A stretch of DNA of 64,000 nucleotides from Echinometra lucunter (lineage: Eukaryota; Echinodermata; Echinoidea; Camarodonta; Echinometridae), in NCBI GenBank assembly GCA_029962745.1, contig CM057153.1, positions 39,043,612 to 39,107,611 on the forward strand, written 5' to 3'. Of this stretch, positions 22,701 through 38,300 are shown piece after piece. How positions within the stretch are numbered: position 1 is the stretch's first letter; each line of letters opens with the position of its first letter. The position numbers and the translations under genes are program-made. The notes under the pieces were generated by a model. It was given only the letters and a program-made list of their open reading frames with translations, had not been told where the DNA came from and made no database searches.

Positions 22701-25700
22701 ATTAATCTAACCCTGATTGTAAGTTGTTTTAAAGAATGCGTCAATTCAACAATCTTTGACAGAGTTTCGAGTATACAAACTCGATCAATCCTCGAACACC
22801 ATGAACATGCGCAATAATTTAGTAATTTATACCCCTGCTCTTGACCGGTTGGAATCACCATAAATACCGTTTCCATGTATTCAATGCCCTCTATGACCTT
22901 CAATCTCGTGATCCCTAAATCTTATGAAATCATTGTCCCTCCCATATGCATGCATGAGGCAATTTATGAAGTCAATCCATCTAGTGGTTCATAAGTTAAT
23001 TCGAGAACGAGCCACTTTCAGATCTTGACTTCTACGACCATTGAAATTTGACCTTGTGACACCCAAATAGATAAGTCAATGTGCCTCCAATATGCATCCA
23101 GGAAAGAGGTAGGGGTACAGGTTGATGTCTCATTGAGACCTGTACCTCATTAGTATAAATCACCTATTTTGATAAGCACCCTAAACAATGATGAAATAGA
23201 ACTAGAAACATGGAGAGATGTCTAATATCTTTGATTTTATATCGTTAGGCGTTGTTGCTTTCAAGGATTGCACCATCACCTCCTATTTTGAAACCCTTAT
23301 TCTCGCCTGTTTCAAATGAAAATAACACACGAAGAGTTAATTGTAACATGTAAATCCCAAAGGTCTTTAAACATATGAAATCTACGAGAGATTTACAGTA
23401 AAACTCCAGTACATACCGTCGACCTTTTGGATTTAAATCTTCTTCATCAATCGAGGGGTCTTCTTCGTCTGAAATGGACATGCCCGATGGTGAAGATTGC
23501 AGAATATTGTAGAACAACCTGATCAAAAAAAGATCAGATGATGTTAAAAATGTTAATTCTCTACTACATGAACCTTTATCAACCCTAAAAACGCAGGGGA
23601 GGCGGTGGAATCCACCCCCTCCCCCACATCCAGATATTTAGCGTAATATGTTCACAGTGCTTTAAGTAATCGATGTGGCATTACACTTTTCTTCCCTTTC
23701 AAATCTCGTGCATCTTTTGAGATCAAATTCGCGATGTCCAGGGATGCGTTTACGAAGGTACGTAACATTTGGTACTTGAATGTCAGACCCAAAGTTGATC
23801 AAAAACGTGATTTAATGTACCAAACCAATAGTAACTGTGCCCTCATTTCTAATTCATAGATGTATTATTATTTTTATTTCAGAGATTGATATTAATTAAT
23901 ATTTTTCTTTTTATGGTTGCAAAACTGTCCGCAACAGATTTCATCAAGAAGAAATAAAAGAAACAAAATGATAAAAAAAATAATGACATAATGCATAAGA
24001 CTCTCTAAGGTACAATAGAAAGAAGAAGACTTTTTTTCCTTTTTTTAAAAGTACATTTACTTAGAAGACTAACGAGAGTGTCTAGGTCAAAGGTTAACAG
24101 TTTTTCGGATACAACTAACGATTTCGCACACAAACTGAGTTTACATGCACGTATTAGCCTAATGTTATAATGTAAAAATAAGATGGAATAATATTGGAGC
24201 AATTAACTAGACAATCATGTAGATTACGTTGAGAGTTACGCTCGTGCCTATTGTCTTCGCGATTGTAGAGTCGACGGCTGAGATCTTATGGGGGTGGATT
24301 CACAACTGCCTACCATCACCCACCCCCACCCCACCCCACCCCCAGAGCCCACTATGTGGCGTGGTGCAGTGCCCTGGGTTCGTCTCTGGACCATCACCGG
24401 ACCTGTTGGTTAAGTTGATGTTTTAGCTTGTTATCCCGACGACTCCCTTGAAATGGCACGGCACTCTAGTATCAGTTTGGCTAAAGCCTGGGTAATTGTG
24501 AGACACCGGAATGAATAAACCGTACAGCAGGCATGAGCGCTATACAAGTTAAATAGGCATGAGAGATGGGTTAAAAGATACCCAATGACACAACGGTATG
24601 ACAAATCATGCTCATGCAGGTGCTTAGTTTGCTATGTTCCCCTTCATCGTATTGAAGTGCAAGTTTTATTTGTTTTTCGTTAAGGTCAATATGAAACCAT
24701 AGAGCATGTATAACCAACATTTGATTATCGACTTGCAGAATGCCATAGGTAAAATTTGCATGATACTTACTCTTCTCTCTCCGAGGCAAATGCTGCTCTT
24801 GCGTGACTATCCTCCCTCCTGTCAATGCAATAAACAATTATGTAACAATTACTTTTCTCATTTCATTCCACTTGTCATGACGTTTAAAACTACATGTAAA
24901 CTGTTCTGTTTCAAAGTGATATTACAAGAAAATATAAAACATAGGAAAAATGTAACAGAAATACCAAAATAAGACAGGAGACGAAAAAAAAAATAAAGAA
25001 GGAGAAAGAAATGGCGTGGTATTTCATTGATATTCAAAAAAAAGAATTCTTTACATGTACTTCATATGTACTACATCAAGTTCCATCTGTGTTAATTATG
25101 AGAAAATGGAAGAAGAGATTACGTACGGGGTTGGAAAGTCCATGTTTGGACCGGGATGGGGTTTCGAAATTGAAACGTAATCATCTGTCATGGCTGAAGT
25201 GGCTGTCCAGACTGGAGTGGCTGATCTGGCTGGAGTGGCTGGCCTGACTGGAGTGGCTGCACTGGCTGGAGTGGCTGTCTTTGTTGGAGTTGCTGCTGCA
25301 TCTGCAGTCTTTGCAGTATGGAAAATTGATGTAAATGAATGCTGATGAATCTTATTGAGTTTCTATTCCTACCTAAATATTTGTAAAACGAGGACATATC
25401 AAAGAAATTATCAGTTGTATTTCCAATTGATGCTCTACCGGATTCTCCCATAGTCTTTTTATGTAACGATTAGATCCATGTAAATAGTGCACATGTACTA
25501 GGCGCAATTGCGTCTCGTTTTTCAATCGCATTTATACTTCATGCATGCAAGGTTTGTTGAATTAAGTTATTACACTTTAATGAAAAAGCTTAAGTTTTAA
25601 GATACATCCGTTTTCCCTCAACATGTAATATATATATAATCTTCGATATGGCACATTTTCAAATTTGCATTCTAACTCATTGCCCTTTTTTGGTTCGCAA

Positions 25701-26328
25701 AATGAAGTATGATTTAATTTCATCTTTCGTGTTGGTTCTTGGGCCATATGCTTGATAAATGGATCCATTAGAAAGCCAAACATGCGATATTAGGGGAACT
25801 GGGCTACTACGTCAATTGTGATGTGACCCTCAACTGATCATTAACAGTTTGAATGGATTGTATGTTCATCAATCAATGTTCCCTGTTTTTATATACCAAT
25901 GTACAGGAAAACATGTTAGCATATCTTTCGAGAATGGTAAATATATAACATACGAAAATACATTTCTCCTACCGAGCTCTCGAATGGTTTGACAAACTCG
26001 AAGTCCTCGTCATCTTCGTCATCTTCAATTGTGTGGATGATCTGTAGCAGAAATATAAAGAAAATGAGCAAAATACACATTATATATTCAAAATATGTCA
26101 AACAACTTAGAGCATAGTACTTAAGGCATTTTGAAATTCATCCTACAAAAAGGATTCTAAATGAATACATGTCATTGACGGATAGCCTTCATGCAATTAC
26201 GAAGTAGCTACCCTGGGTAAATAAGAGTTTTTGTTATAATTGTTATTGTTATTGTTATTATTATTATTGTTATTATTATTATTATTATTATTTATTATCT
26301 TTGTTATTATTATAAGTATAATTATTTA

Positions 26329-26386
<58 letters not shown>

Positions 26387-29300
26387 ATTACTATTATTGT
26401 TAGTATTAGTAGTAGCAGTAGTAGTAGTGGTATTATTATTCTATTCATTATTATAAACTGTTAAATAGGATGAGAAATGTTTATCAACGCAATGGCTAAC
26501 CAAATTCCAGCCGTAATCGTTGGGCCAACATTGTGATCACTTTTACTTTTAACTATGCATAAGTGACTAACTTTACCGTCGATCTTATGACATCCTTTAC
26601 GTAGAAGTCTTTTCTACTATCGATTTCACCAATTTTTCAATAGGGAAGGTATAGTCCATCCTTCAAATTTTAATCAAAATGTTAATCCTTTACCGTGTGA
26701 TAATTGAAAATAAGAATCTTAATTGTTGCAAGCAACCATTAAAAATCATGCGATGAAATTGCGGCAGGTCATCAAAAATTCTAGGAGAGATTAAAGAAAT
26801 GAAATGTCACCGGCACCCACTTTCCAACATGTTGTCGGGTGGAGGTATTCTATGTCCGGCACGACACTTATGCCCTTAGGCAATGCATTTTATTTGTTTA
26901 GTTGTTCTATCGTACACCAAATAAATAAAAGTACAGTAAGCATGTTGATACCAAGATGTTCGTGGGAAGAAATAGGGGGTGAAAAATCACTTATGTTTTT
27001 TTTTTTTGTTTTTTTTTGTTGTTTTTTTCTAGGCAAGTGTATTTGCCTTGCCTGGTATCTGTGACAGACCCCGGACAGACATCAACTCGATGTCTAGCTC
27101 CCCCAACCAGACCCCCCTTCTTCTATTTACTCAATAGTGGTAAAGATAACAAAAGCAACAGTATCTTTTAAAACGGTATTAATTTTAAAGTGGCGAAACA
27201 AGACAACCTAGACTTTACAATCTGCAACGTATGTGAGCAATGTTTATAAATAACTCACTACCTTTCAATTATGATTGCATTGCATGTAATCGTGTGATTC
27301 GACTCAAAGCTGGACTTGCACAAAACCATGACATACAATGGAAAAATTCTGATTTAGAAAGATATAACGACTAATACGTATTTCTTAACACGAATTTAAA
27401 TGTTCATAGGCAAAATAAGAAACAGTTGCTTATGGTGTCGAGTCCTTCATACTGGACCACCAACTGGCCCATCTTTTAGAGTTTCTTAAAATCAGGAGGG
27501 GAGGTGACTACCCGCCATTCTTCAGGTATGCAAAATGTTCGCAATTCTATTGTCAACATAGAAGAGACATTATAGTACACTCACTGCCGATGCTGAATCT
27601 GTCTTCTTCTGCTGTGTGAGTAGATAGATCCGAACTCGCTGATTGTCGGTCTGCTCGCTGTGTCTACCCAATGTGAAGGGGACGTTACCTACTTCCCTCG
27701 GGATGACTGATCCGTTTCGGTTCCCTAGCTGGACTTGCAGGTCATCTAAACTGAGTTCACCATTTTCCCCATCTGGAAAGAACAGTGTTACTGCTCGGCC
27801 AAGTACCAAGTCATAGTCGTCCGATTCGGATCCAATTAGGGAATATGTACCACCTCCAACTCGGGAATAAACATGCTTGTATCTTCTTTTTTCATCATGT
27901 CTGTGTTTCCATGCAACATTGAAGGGAACTGGCTGTAGGGAAAGAGAGAAAATACGAATAATTTCGTACTAACTTTGACACCACCATGTCGTAGTTTTTC
28001 TTAATTTCATTTCAAAGATTATATTAACAAATAGTTTCTCTAGCAATGTTTGATGTATGAATGATTACAACTCGTTATGAATCTGCAATTATCTTAAATG
28101 GTCGCATATTCTATTTTACCTGCAAAGTGGTCAATACATTTGAAATATTAGCAAGTCGCAGATACCTACAACATCAAGTTCGACTGCTAACAACACTATC
28201 CACCGTTCGTGGTCCAATCCCCAGTTTCATTCACACAATTATACATGTAGCTCATGTGTCTATCTATTTCAAAGCTTCACATAAAATAAAATAATTATCC
28301 ACTGGATCAAAATAAGGATTTACGACAATTCTAGTATACACAGCAGGAAAGAGTTAGCTTCATACCCCCCCCCCTACTTCTTAACATGCATTCCCAAAAT
28401 GTTAATGATGTCTCATGTCTCATTAACATTGAAGAAGTGGAGGTGTCGTGGTCCAGAGGTCTTACACGCTTGACTGGAGACGCAAAAGTCGGGGGTTCCA
28501 TCCCCAGGACGGCATTCATTCCACTGAGCAAGGCATTTTTAACAACTTGCACTCCTCAAATAAATGAAAATGCTATAGGCGTTTTTGATACTAACGTGTG
28601 CACATGTTTTCAAAAAAATACAGTGCGGAATTGAAGAAAATATATATATTACAACCATAGTTACAAATGGAAACTTTAAGAGAATCTAAGGATCTAAGTA
28701 ATGTCGCAATCCCCCATATCAAATACATAACAGATGAAATGCAGCAGTCAAAGAAAAGCGAAAATGGGGGTATAGCAGATACCTACTTTTGGGGTGGAGA
28801 AGTGTCCGTACTGCTTGAAGGTCCGCTTTGAAACTTTCTTGCGACTTCTAGGGCAGGTTGTCCTATTTCCTGGATCCCCTGCAAGAAGCGAAGGAAATAA
28901 ACAAGTATTAAAGGGTAGTGTGATAACACATCAACCAGTAGATTCCATACATGTAGAAAAACGTCCATATCTAATGCAAACGATTACGTGTATTTCATTA
29001 TTATTGATGATACTATCTTCATTAATATTATTCATATTGTCGTTATTCTTGTTTCTGCAATTAGAATTATTATAATTTTTTGCTATTGCTAGTTTTTTGT
29101 ATTGTGATTAATGTTATTGCTATCATTATCGTTATCTGTAATTCTTAATATTACTACTACATAATACTATCGTTATTATCATTAATAATAATTATAATCA
29201 TTATTGTCATTGTTGATATTATTATTATTATAGTTATTATTATTATTATTATTATTACTATTATTATTATTAGTAGTAGTAGTGGTAGTAGTGGTAGTAT

Positions 29301-32300
29301 TATTATTATTACTACTACTAGTACTACTATTCAAACTAATACCTTCAGTTTTATTATCATTATGGTTATTATCATTTTTTTTTTCAAACTGGGAGAGGTC
29401 CACGCATTGCAGTATAGAACGTCGGTTCCTTCTCCATCCCTCTTCACCAAGTCCTCTTACAATTGAGATACTATCCCATTCCTTTGGGCCGAGTATTTGT
29501 TTTCCTCATAGATTACATGCAACTGAAGTGCACACACACACACACACACAACACGAGAAATCCAGAGAGATAGGGATAGTGATATTGTACCAATGAATAC
29601 CTTCTAGACGGTTTTCATATCTTTCCTGCAAACTAGCTGCTTTTCAGTGAAATGACACAGAGAGTGAGGATTACGAAGGAATAACTTTTCTTTTTCTGAT
29701 CAGTAGTTTAGAGGTCTGAAACATGCAATATAAAAATCGATTTTGCCTTAGGCATTCACAGATCAACTACCGAAATGTTCGTGTCCGTGTTCCATCAAAT
29801 CAAACATGTAACATCTAAACGGGTAATACCATAACACTTATTTCTGTTCAGGCGAGAACAGAAAATACATCCAACATACCTGATCGAGCTCGCCTTTTGC
29901 TGCTGCAAAGACTCTTTAGCTCGTACTTCTGACCAATTAAGGTAACTCCCAGAGATGATAATTCAGAGTCTGATAGCATTGGAACTATCTCGGCTGTCAC
30001 CTAGCGAAAGCACGAAACACATTCGGAAAAATGATAAGAATAAGGACGACACATGCTACACAGGCAAGGCATGTTGCAACATGGAGAAGTTGGCCGCATG
30101 CAATAGGCAGATGCATGATAAAGACGGGAAAATGCGATGTGAGTCAATGCAAGCAATGTCCAAAAAAAAAAAAATTTACTGAAAACATGGAAAACAAAAA
30201 TAGTCCACGAAATGAAACGGAGGAAATGAAATTAAAATAAACACGAAAAAGTCACACATGTAGTTAAACATTGGTTCTTATTTTGGTTAATTTCATTAAA
30301 ATATGGATAAGGGGTTAACAGACTTTTTGAGAACATTAGCATGAAAACTGAAATATCTTGGACGTTTGTATCATGCACACAGGCAATGCATTAAAATAAC
30401 TGAAGTACGGTATAGGGAGGCGCATTAGGAATTATGGAAAAGGTTCTTTTGTAAAGTAATTATTCCCACTGGCCCGAGCATTGTCTTAGATATTATTTTG
30501 AGACAATATCACTGAATGTTGTAACATAAATTAAATATAGAAAAATGGATGAAGAAAGAGAAAGACCCACACTATTTTTCACTACGATTGACCAGGACAT
30601 CACCATATGTTCATACGAAGTCCTTTTATCATGACTGCCTTCATCAAGAAACTTAACAGAAGCGCGAGAGATACAATTCTGACCATTTACTCGAATCATC
30701 TGACTATAGTCAATTTCTCCCCTAACCAATGTAATGAATTGCCTTCTTAATCATTAATACCAATGCATTTTTAATGTTACCGATCGTTCAGTCGCTAAAA
30801 CTAATGCAATAACTAAGAAACAAACACACCAAACCGCCCCCCCCCAAAAAAAAATTAATGAATATTCTCATGTCACTTGTAAATAGATCGGGCCTTGGCG
30901 CGCACTATATACCAAATATGCATACTGGGAAGTGGCGTAACGTTGGTCAACGCATGGAGGGGGGGGGGGGGGGGGGGCACCGAGCATGGCCGTACGCAGG
31001 AATATTTCCATGGGGGGGGGGGGGGGGGTGACAAAGCGCGTAAGCTTTTTTAAGAAATACAAATGGGAGGGAGCGTAGCGCCCGAGCTGGTCTAGAGAGT
31101 GATTTAGGATTTGGTACACATTTTTAGTGGATTTTTTGGGGTCAATTTTCAGTAAAAAACTTAAGTATTCATAATTTCATGGGCCAACCCCAACCTACCC
31201 CCCCCCCCCCCCTTTCACCTGCATACAGCCATTCCACCAAGTGAGAAAAGTTTGTGCGCGTATGTCCGGTTACTTATATTATGTCAACAATAAGGACAAT
31301 AAGGAATAAAGTGTCTTTTGGGACGTGAAGCGTTATAAATTTTTTGGAAAATGCATCTTGCTAGATACAACTTTCTTTCTAAATTGTGGAAGCAAGCGAA
31401 GCAAGCGAACCGAAAGCTTACAACTCTATTTGCAATGAAATAAAAAGAAAAGTAAACCAAAAAACAAGAATAAAAATATCAAAATACTCTAGCGGACCGC
31501 TATAGGCCTATGATATTTCATTTAAACATCTAGTCACCTCGCTGCCATGACGATATTTTAGCACGTCCCTGGTCCATCGTTTTCTGTCTGAAACTACCAT
31601 TCATCTAACCATTACGAGCGAGCGAAGCGACCGAGGAAGCACAAACTAACCCCTTCAGTAAATTACATTGTGAGATTTGGAACAAATTTCGTATATAGTC
31701 CATCTAATGGAAGGGCCCCTTTTTGGTAAAGTTCTTGCTGCGAAATCCAGATGTGGTTATTTACTTACATTCTATGAGTGAAACGTTAGCAGCCATATAA
31801 CATCAGAATGAGACACAAGATCCAAACTGATTCCTTTCATAACAGCATCGGCATTGCTTAAGTTACTTAAATGCGAAGAAAAGGGAAAATGTACCATTTT
31901 CCTTTTCCTTCTGGTTCCCCATTCTCTTCCCTTTCCTTCTCATTTTTTCCCTTCTTTTTTTTTTGGTTGTTTTGCCAGCCGATTGGGTGCAGTGCCACGT
32001 CCCCTTGCCCCCCCCCCCCCCCCGTAGTAACGTCACTGACACCTGGGCATTAACGATTATTGAAATGAATTAAAGAGATGGAACACATTTATGAGTTCTA
32101 AATAAGATGAATCAACGCAATTACGCTCAATACGTTTAGGATCACGCAAGTCGTGAAAGAAAGAAATAATTCTGCTAATCAAAGATTTGGAACAAATTTC
32201 ATGCATGGAATTCGAAGCGTGTGTTACTTTATCAATAAAGATCCATGGATGCAAAGTTCCCCATGGAAAATCCTCATTGATTGGCACATGCAATCTCAAC

Positions 32301-35300
32301 AATTCCAACAAAAAAAATCAATAAAACAGTGTGTACTAGAAAAAAGTGTTATGAGATGCATCGATGTTTGTCCTCATCTTAATCACACTTCTGCACTGCA
32401 AAAACGTTGGTGTTAAATTAGTGTTAAATTAACACCACTAGTGTTTATATAGCACAACTCTGGAGGTGGTGTTGTCCAATATAAATGATGTTGATTTAAC
32501 GCTAATTTAACACAACCGTTTATGCAGTGAGATTAATAACAGAATACATATTTCTTAAGCTTAAACCGTCGTCCTCCATCAGATACCGCCCATATGATTG
32601 ATACATCACGGAAGAGTGAATGAGAGCACTATCAGGCACTATCTACCTTACACAGCGATAGATATGCAAATTGTTCTGCTATTGCGATTTGAAAATTGAA
32701 GTTAAGAATTCTATAGAGTTCATGTTTTGCTCCTGTTATGTCCTCGCAATGGATTTAAATGAGCCGGGATGACTAAAATCACATAGTGTAGAGCATATTA
32801 TATTTAAATGCTTTATTAAATGTATAAGTTCCCTTCCGCTGCTTGTTCTACCTCAAAAATAAAGAAGAACTTCATGCAAGCTCGATCTTCCAAAAATGGA
32901 TTGGTGAGTAGACAACCGCACAAGAGGATGATGGCTTATTGATAATGAAACACGTTTCATTATTCTTGTCCATCCAATTTAGAGATCAGCGGGTGTTTTT
33001 TCGTATTAAAGTGGGGGTCGTTCTGACCTCCATAACACAAAGTTAGCGATTGATCATATGATAATTTTTGACGACTGATTGCACATTGTGGTTAATGCAA
33101 TCAATCGCAAAGATCAACCGTACGATCAATTGCCAAGTTCTGTTTTACGGAGCCCTGGTCGTCCTTAGTGAGTGTCATGCCTGTCAACATTTTGAAAAAT
33201 TTTATGACAGGAAGGTAAGAAGTAATTGCGTGGTGAAATTATTGTTTGCTAATCATGGGTGCCGCATTAACTAAATCCATTAAGAAAGGTAGAAGGGTAG
33301 CATTTAAAACAAAATCAATAAATGAAGAGCCAATAAGGGGCCGCTGGACCTGTTTACCATTGAAAGCAAGATTTTTGTAACACTGCATGTTTCTATAACA
33401 AGCGCCTCAGCATGACTCGATTGACTGTTCAACACTGAATAAGGAAGTGAGATGATAAACAACCATGAAAGTGCATGAATTCTAAATCTGAAACAGTTAA
33501 TTTCTATTGGCAGAAATCAATGCATTTATCTAAGACCATTTACATTCCTCGAGAGATACAATACCGCAGATAATTATGCGGACTACACTTTTGAAAGTAA
33601 AGCAATGATAAACTTTAGGAAATGCGAAACAGTAAATTACGGAATCCGTAATGAAGCATGTCAAACAAGAAGAAATAAATAACGTTTCGCAGAGGGCGTA
33701 ACAAGCGCCTGTTATTGGGGGGGGGCCGACCAAAAAATTAACTAAGTCTACAATATGCGGGCGTAAGCCCGCATCACGAGGAGCATGTCGCGAAACCCGT
33801 AGCGGGTGCGGTCCAGGGGCCCGCCTTAGTGCCCCTCTTGGGGGGGGGGGGTTGTGGGTGCAGAGGCTGAGCCCCCGGAAACTCCATGTTTTTGTTACTT
33901 TAGAGAGTCAAAAGACGTCGCTTTTGACGTGTTTGAGCTCATTATTTCAAGATCAGCTCATTAAGTATGAAATTCTAGATATTAAATTTCTTCCCCTCTT
34001 TCTCCATTTTGAACCTTTCTTTCTGAAATTACTTAGTCCCAGCAAAGCATCCCGATGCACCCAGCCCTAGCGGGGATCATTACATGCTCGCGAGGCTTTA
34101 ATGCTCCCACAATATAACAAATCAAGCTACATTAAACATGTAAGATTTTCCTCTGTTCTGATATTTTAATACTGTTAGCGGAAAATATTTTGAAATGATC
34201 ACTGATTCATTAACATTAGCCATGTTCACTATTCATGTTTTGATATGAGTTCACGTAACTGTCTGTCACTCTTGATTAACAGCGAATATTAACACCCTGA
34301 AATTAGATATGGACCTTATATATATATGAAAAAATGATCTTTGGCCATGACAGAGTTTCCTGACCAGTGATATACCTCAACTTGAAATAAATGGTTTTCA
34401 GGAAATTAATGAACGACACAACAGAATTTCAGATATTTAATCTTAGTTACTCTTCAAAAATTTTCTTTTTACTCACATAGGAAGCGGTTGCTTGATTCAC
34501 ATTACTTATTTTTTGTCTAGTCATGATAGTTGAAAACGCCTTTAGCATGTTTAGGTGAATGAATTTTAGATTAAGGCTTAAAACAATAAACTTTAAGTCC
34601 TCAAAAGTTATACAAGCAGTTTGTAGTAAAGAGATTTCAAAAAACATACAAGTATATCTTAACTCGAGTTACATACAAAGTTCACGACATAATCATGTTA
34701 TATATTATATTTGCTATGATATTCTCAGCAAATCAAGAGATAGTGAGCAGCATATACACTCAATTGTTCTCACAATGCCAAATGGATACCCGCTTTTCCC
34801 AATCACCTTTTAGTAATTGTAAGCAGGTTTGGAGTTAAGTACCAGCATTTTATAGATGAATTAACAGTGAAATCAATATTTGCATGCTTAAACAAATTAA
34901 GATACACTCCGAGGAAAATAAGGTGCTGATTAGAACATCTCCGTGTCCTTTTTTTTAGAACCTTTTAGGTTATTCAAAGAAGCAGAAAAGGATTGTAACG
35001 CGCTCCTCATAACCATTTCTGGTTCTACAAGGAGCCTTTTCGGGTTCTTTTTACACCCTTTCGGGTTATTGATGGTTCAAGCTGTTGATTTCTACTTTTA
35101 TAGGTAAATACGTTCAAATTCCTTAATAGAAATAGAAAGTTGCAATGTTAAAAGGGAAGTTGCAATGTGGTTCTGTGGTTTTATCTATTTAATGCAACAT
35201 TATTCTTGTAGCATTCATTAAATTTTCGTCGCTAGGCCCGATCATTGGACTTCACTTTCGGTAAAATAATATAAATTATTTTTTCTTTACAGTAGATTTG

Positions 35301-38300
35301 CAGAAGTTTACATGCGATGAACAATGATAAATGTTGTAAGATGGGAGTTTCTGCTGCCTTCTTTGGAAGAATTGAAAGGGATAGAGGAATATCGATCTGG
35401 CGCTGCCCAGTGGCTGCCGGGCCCACGATCAATAATAATATTGGGCAAAAAGAATCCCCATTTTCGAACAATAAAATTTGGATTATTTGGAATTTGGATG
35501 GGCAAATAAGAGATAAAACTTTATGAGGCAGAAAAAAGAAGGGCAAATACCATAGGGAAAGAAATCCCCACAAAACATCAATAAAGCCATGAAAACAAGA
35601 AAATTAAGAAAGAATAAGAAAATACGAAAAAAAAAGAAGTGCGAAGAATGTGATGAAGAAAAATGTGTTCGAAACAAAGTAAGGAAGACATAAAATATAA
35701 CTACATGCAGTAGAGCGAAAATTAAGTCATATCACAAACCTTTTGTTCGATGAACTTGGGTAACAGATGCTGCAGCCCCATCTGTGCCAAAACATCTTCA
35801 ATCTGTGTATTAATGGAAAAAAATATGATTACGTTGTTATCAAGGAAATGTGAATTGATATTAAAAAAAAAAACCAGAGTACGAAATACATCGAAGATTT
35901 CTCCAAGGTTCTTATTGTTCTTAACAAAACAACCGTCACATGTACTGTTAAATGTAGTCCTACAATCACTTTGAAATTCCTAAGGTAATCCTAAAATCTC
36001 ATGCGATGAAAGTAACTGGTATTAGTGATCCCCTTTCGGCTTGCTGATGGCTATGATATTCCTTTACAGACTTGCCGATAGAGTAACTATAAGTTCATTC
36101 CTTGTTATTGCATTTTTTTTCCTTGACAGTTTCCTTCTAATTATCGAAGGGCTTAAAAAAAACCTTCAGATCATTTATATAGTCCCTGTCATACAAAAGG
36201 TACAACGCAATGATGTTCAAAGCCCGATGTCATCAATTTCAGCACATATCAGACATCTGAGATATGCCTTTCGTGAGTTACGACAAAAGAGGGGGATCGT
36301 AACGAAATTCCCAATTGAATACCGAAAAATATCCCAATCGATTCAGTTTCGGACATCTTTCCACGTGGGGGAGGTGTAATTGTGTTGTATACGTCCCTCA
36401 TCCTTATTCTATCATGAATCATGTTAGAGAATAAACTGGTATTTTGAGGTTCAAGGACCTGGGTTAATACTAGAGGTGAAAATTGGAAGGTTAGTGGAGT
36501 GGCCCATAGAGAAAAAAAAATCAAAAGAGGAAATGGATTCTAATCAGACTTTCACCGATACATCTTCACATTGAAATGGTGCATCCTCTTTAACAGTGTC
36601 TAATGAGCTAAGAAGGATGAAATGCAAACAACTTCCCAGACGGGAAGGGGAATTTAACAACACGCGGGCTTAAGAAATGCTCGATGGGCACTAGACTGGA
36701 AATGATTTACGGCCTTGAAAGACCATGACGCGTGGCACCCTAGTAATACTGGACTCGCGATCGTTTGTTTTCAGTTTTTCCTCTCCTGTCTTTATCCATC
36801 GTTTTGAATGTTCATTGGGCGCGTGCCACGAACCAATCTACCTATATAATTCGTCTGGTCGGGATGTGTCCTAAGTAGAGGCCATCATAATGTCAAATGC
36901 AGCTGCAGACAAACGATGCTTTGCAAAGATACGTAGCGCGCAGTGCTTATTGACACTTTAAAGGAGAATGCAACCCAAGCATCAGTGTGCTCTCAGTGAA
37001 TAAAGATGACCAAGAAGAGTAAATAGTGAAAGTATGAGCAAATTCGGACAATCTGTTCAAGAGTTATAAATTTTTAAAGTTTCAGTAATTCCCTATTATG
37101 AGGATCCTTGAGTTGGCAACTTTTCCAGCATCTGTGATGTCATCGTGGACAACTCTCAATTCATTTTGTACGTAGTTTTTCAGAAAAATTGATTTATATG
37201 AAATTTCAAGCCAGGAATCAACATAATTCTTCCCAATATACCTGCAGAATTGATATAGCCATATGTAATACTCAAAACAATAAATCCAAAGAATTTAAAT
37301 TTTTCTTTAAAATAAAGAAAATGTTTAATTCTATGTACAAAATGAATGGAGAGTTGTCCAAGATGACATCACAGATGCTGGCAAAGTTGGCAATTTAAGG
37401 ATCCTATGATAAGAATTTACTTAAACTTTTAAAGTTCATAACTCTTGAATAGATTGTTCGACTTTCCTCAAACTTTCATTGTTTATTCTTCTGGTTTTTT
37501 CTTCATTCACTGGAAGCACACTGATGTCTGGGTTGCATTCTCCTTTAATGATAGATCGACTAGGGAAGGTAAAGGAATAGAAGAGAGAAGGTCAATTCCG
37601 AAGAAATACATACATGAAGAAAATAAGGAAAAGAAAAGTAGAATAACGGAGGGGGTCGAATGACAGGCATTCAGAGAGCGTAGAAAAGCAGGAACTGAAC
37701 AAAACCATACAATGTGAAGAAAAGGGTAAATTGAAGGGATAAGGAAAAATTATAAGTGCACAAGGTAATTGGGGAGGATGAATGGGATGGAGCACATATT
37801 TCATGCGCAGGGCAGATATGCATACAATAAAGATAATTTGAAAGGAACAAAATACAAAATACAAGACTACATTAGATTACATCAGACTACATTAGACTTC
37901 GGTATCACAGTTTACATCACTGAAAGTGAAGATTGAAGGAATAACTTATTAAGTCGTGAAAACATTAATATTTCTGTACTTTGAGTGACCTTCACTGAAC
38001 AAATGCTTTTGTGCTTCACACACGAGTAGTACTGTAGACAAATTAAAAATTGGCGCATCTACTAACGATATGCGTCCGTGTGGGCGTTAGTAGACTTCTC
38101 GTGGAGATTTCATAACATAGAGTTAATTTTGGACGCTAGCTGGTGCTCTTCAAGTTTCATTCATGCCCGGAGGCGGCAAAGAGGCAACTGACGATTAACA
38201 ATTTATTTGCCTGATGCAATATTCATTTCCACGAAAAAAATGCTTTACTTCCTGGCCTACAAAAAAAAAGATGTATTGCCTGCTATTCGAATCCGCATTG

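Larger units (their letters stand above)
30001..35739. other. HECT intron 2: repeats only
   Basis: This 5.7-kb intron holds poly-G fold-back pieces (30940-31260), GAGCGAGCGAAGCG-type words near 31390 and 31617, a C16 run near 32010, a small TIR element (32394-32529) and a GC-rich repeat patch near 33760-33850. I see no additional exon. Confidence 0.5.

Noticed and set aside
28440..28520. tRNA gene
   Set aside because: A- and B-box-like sequences are present but no acceptor stem or full cloverleaf can be formed; it fits a SINE head.
35232..35573. 113-residue minus-strand ORF in HECT intron 1-2 region
   Set aside because: Composition-driven, no domain, overlaps repeat-like sequence; no phase-compatible splice sites to the HECT exons.
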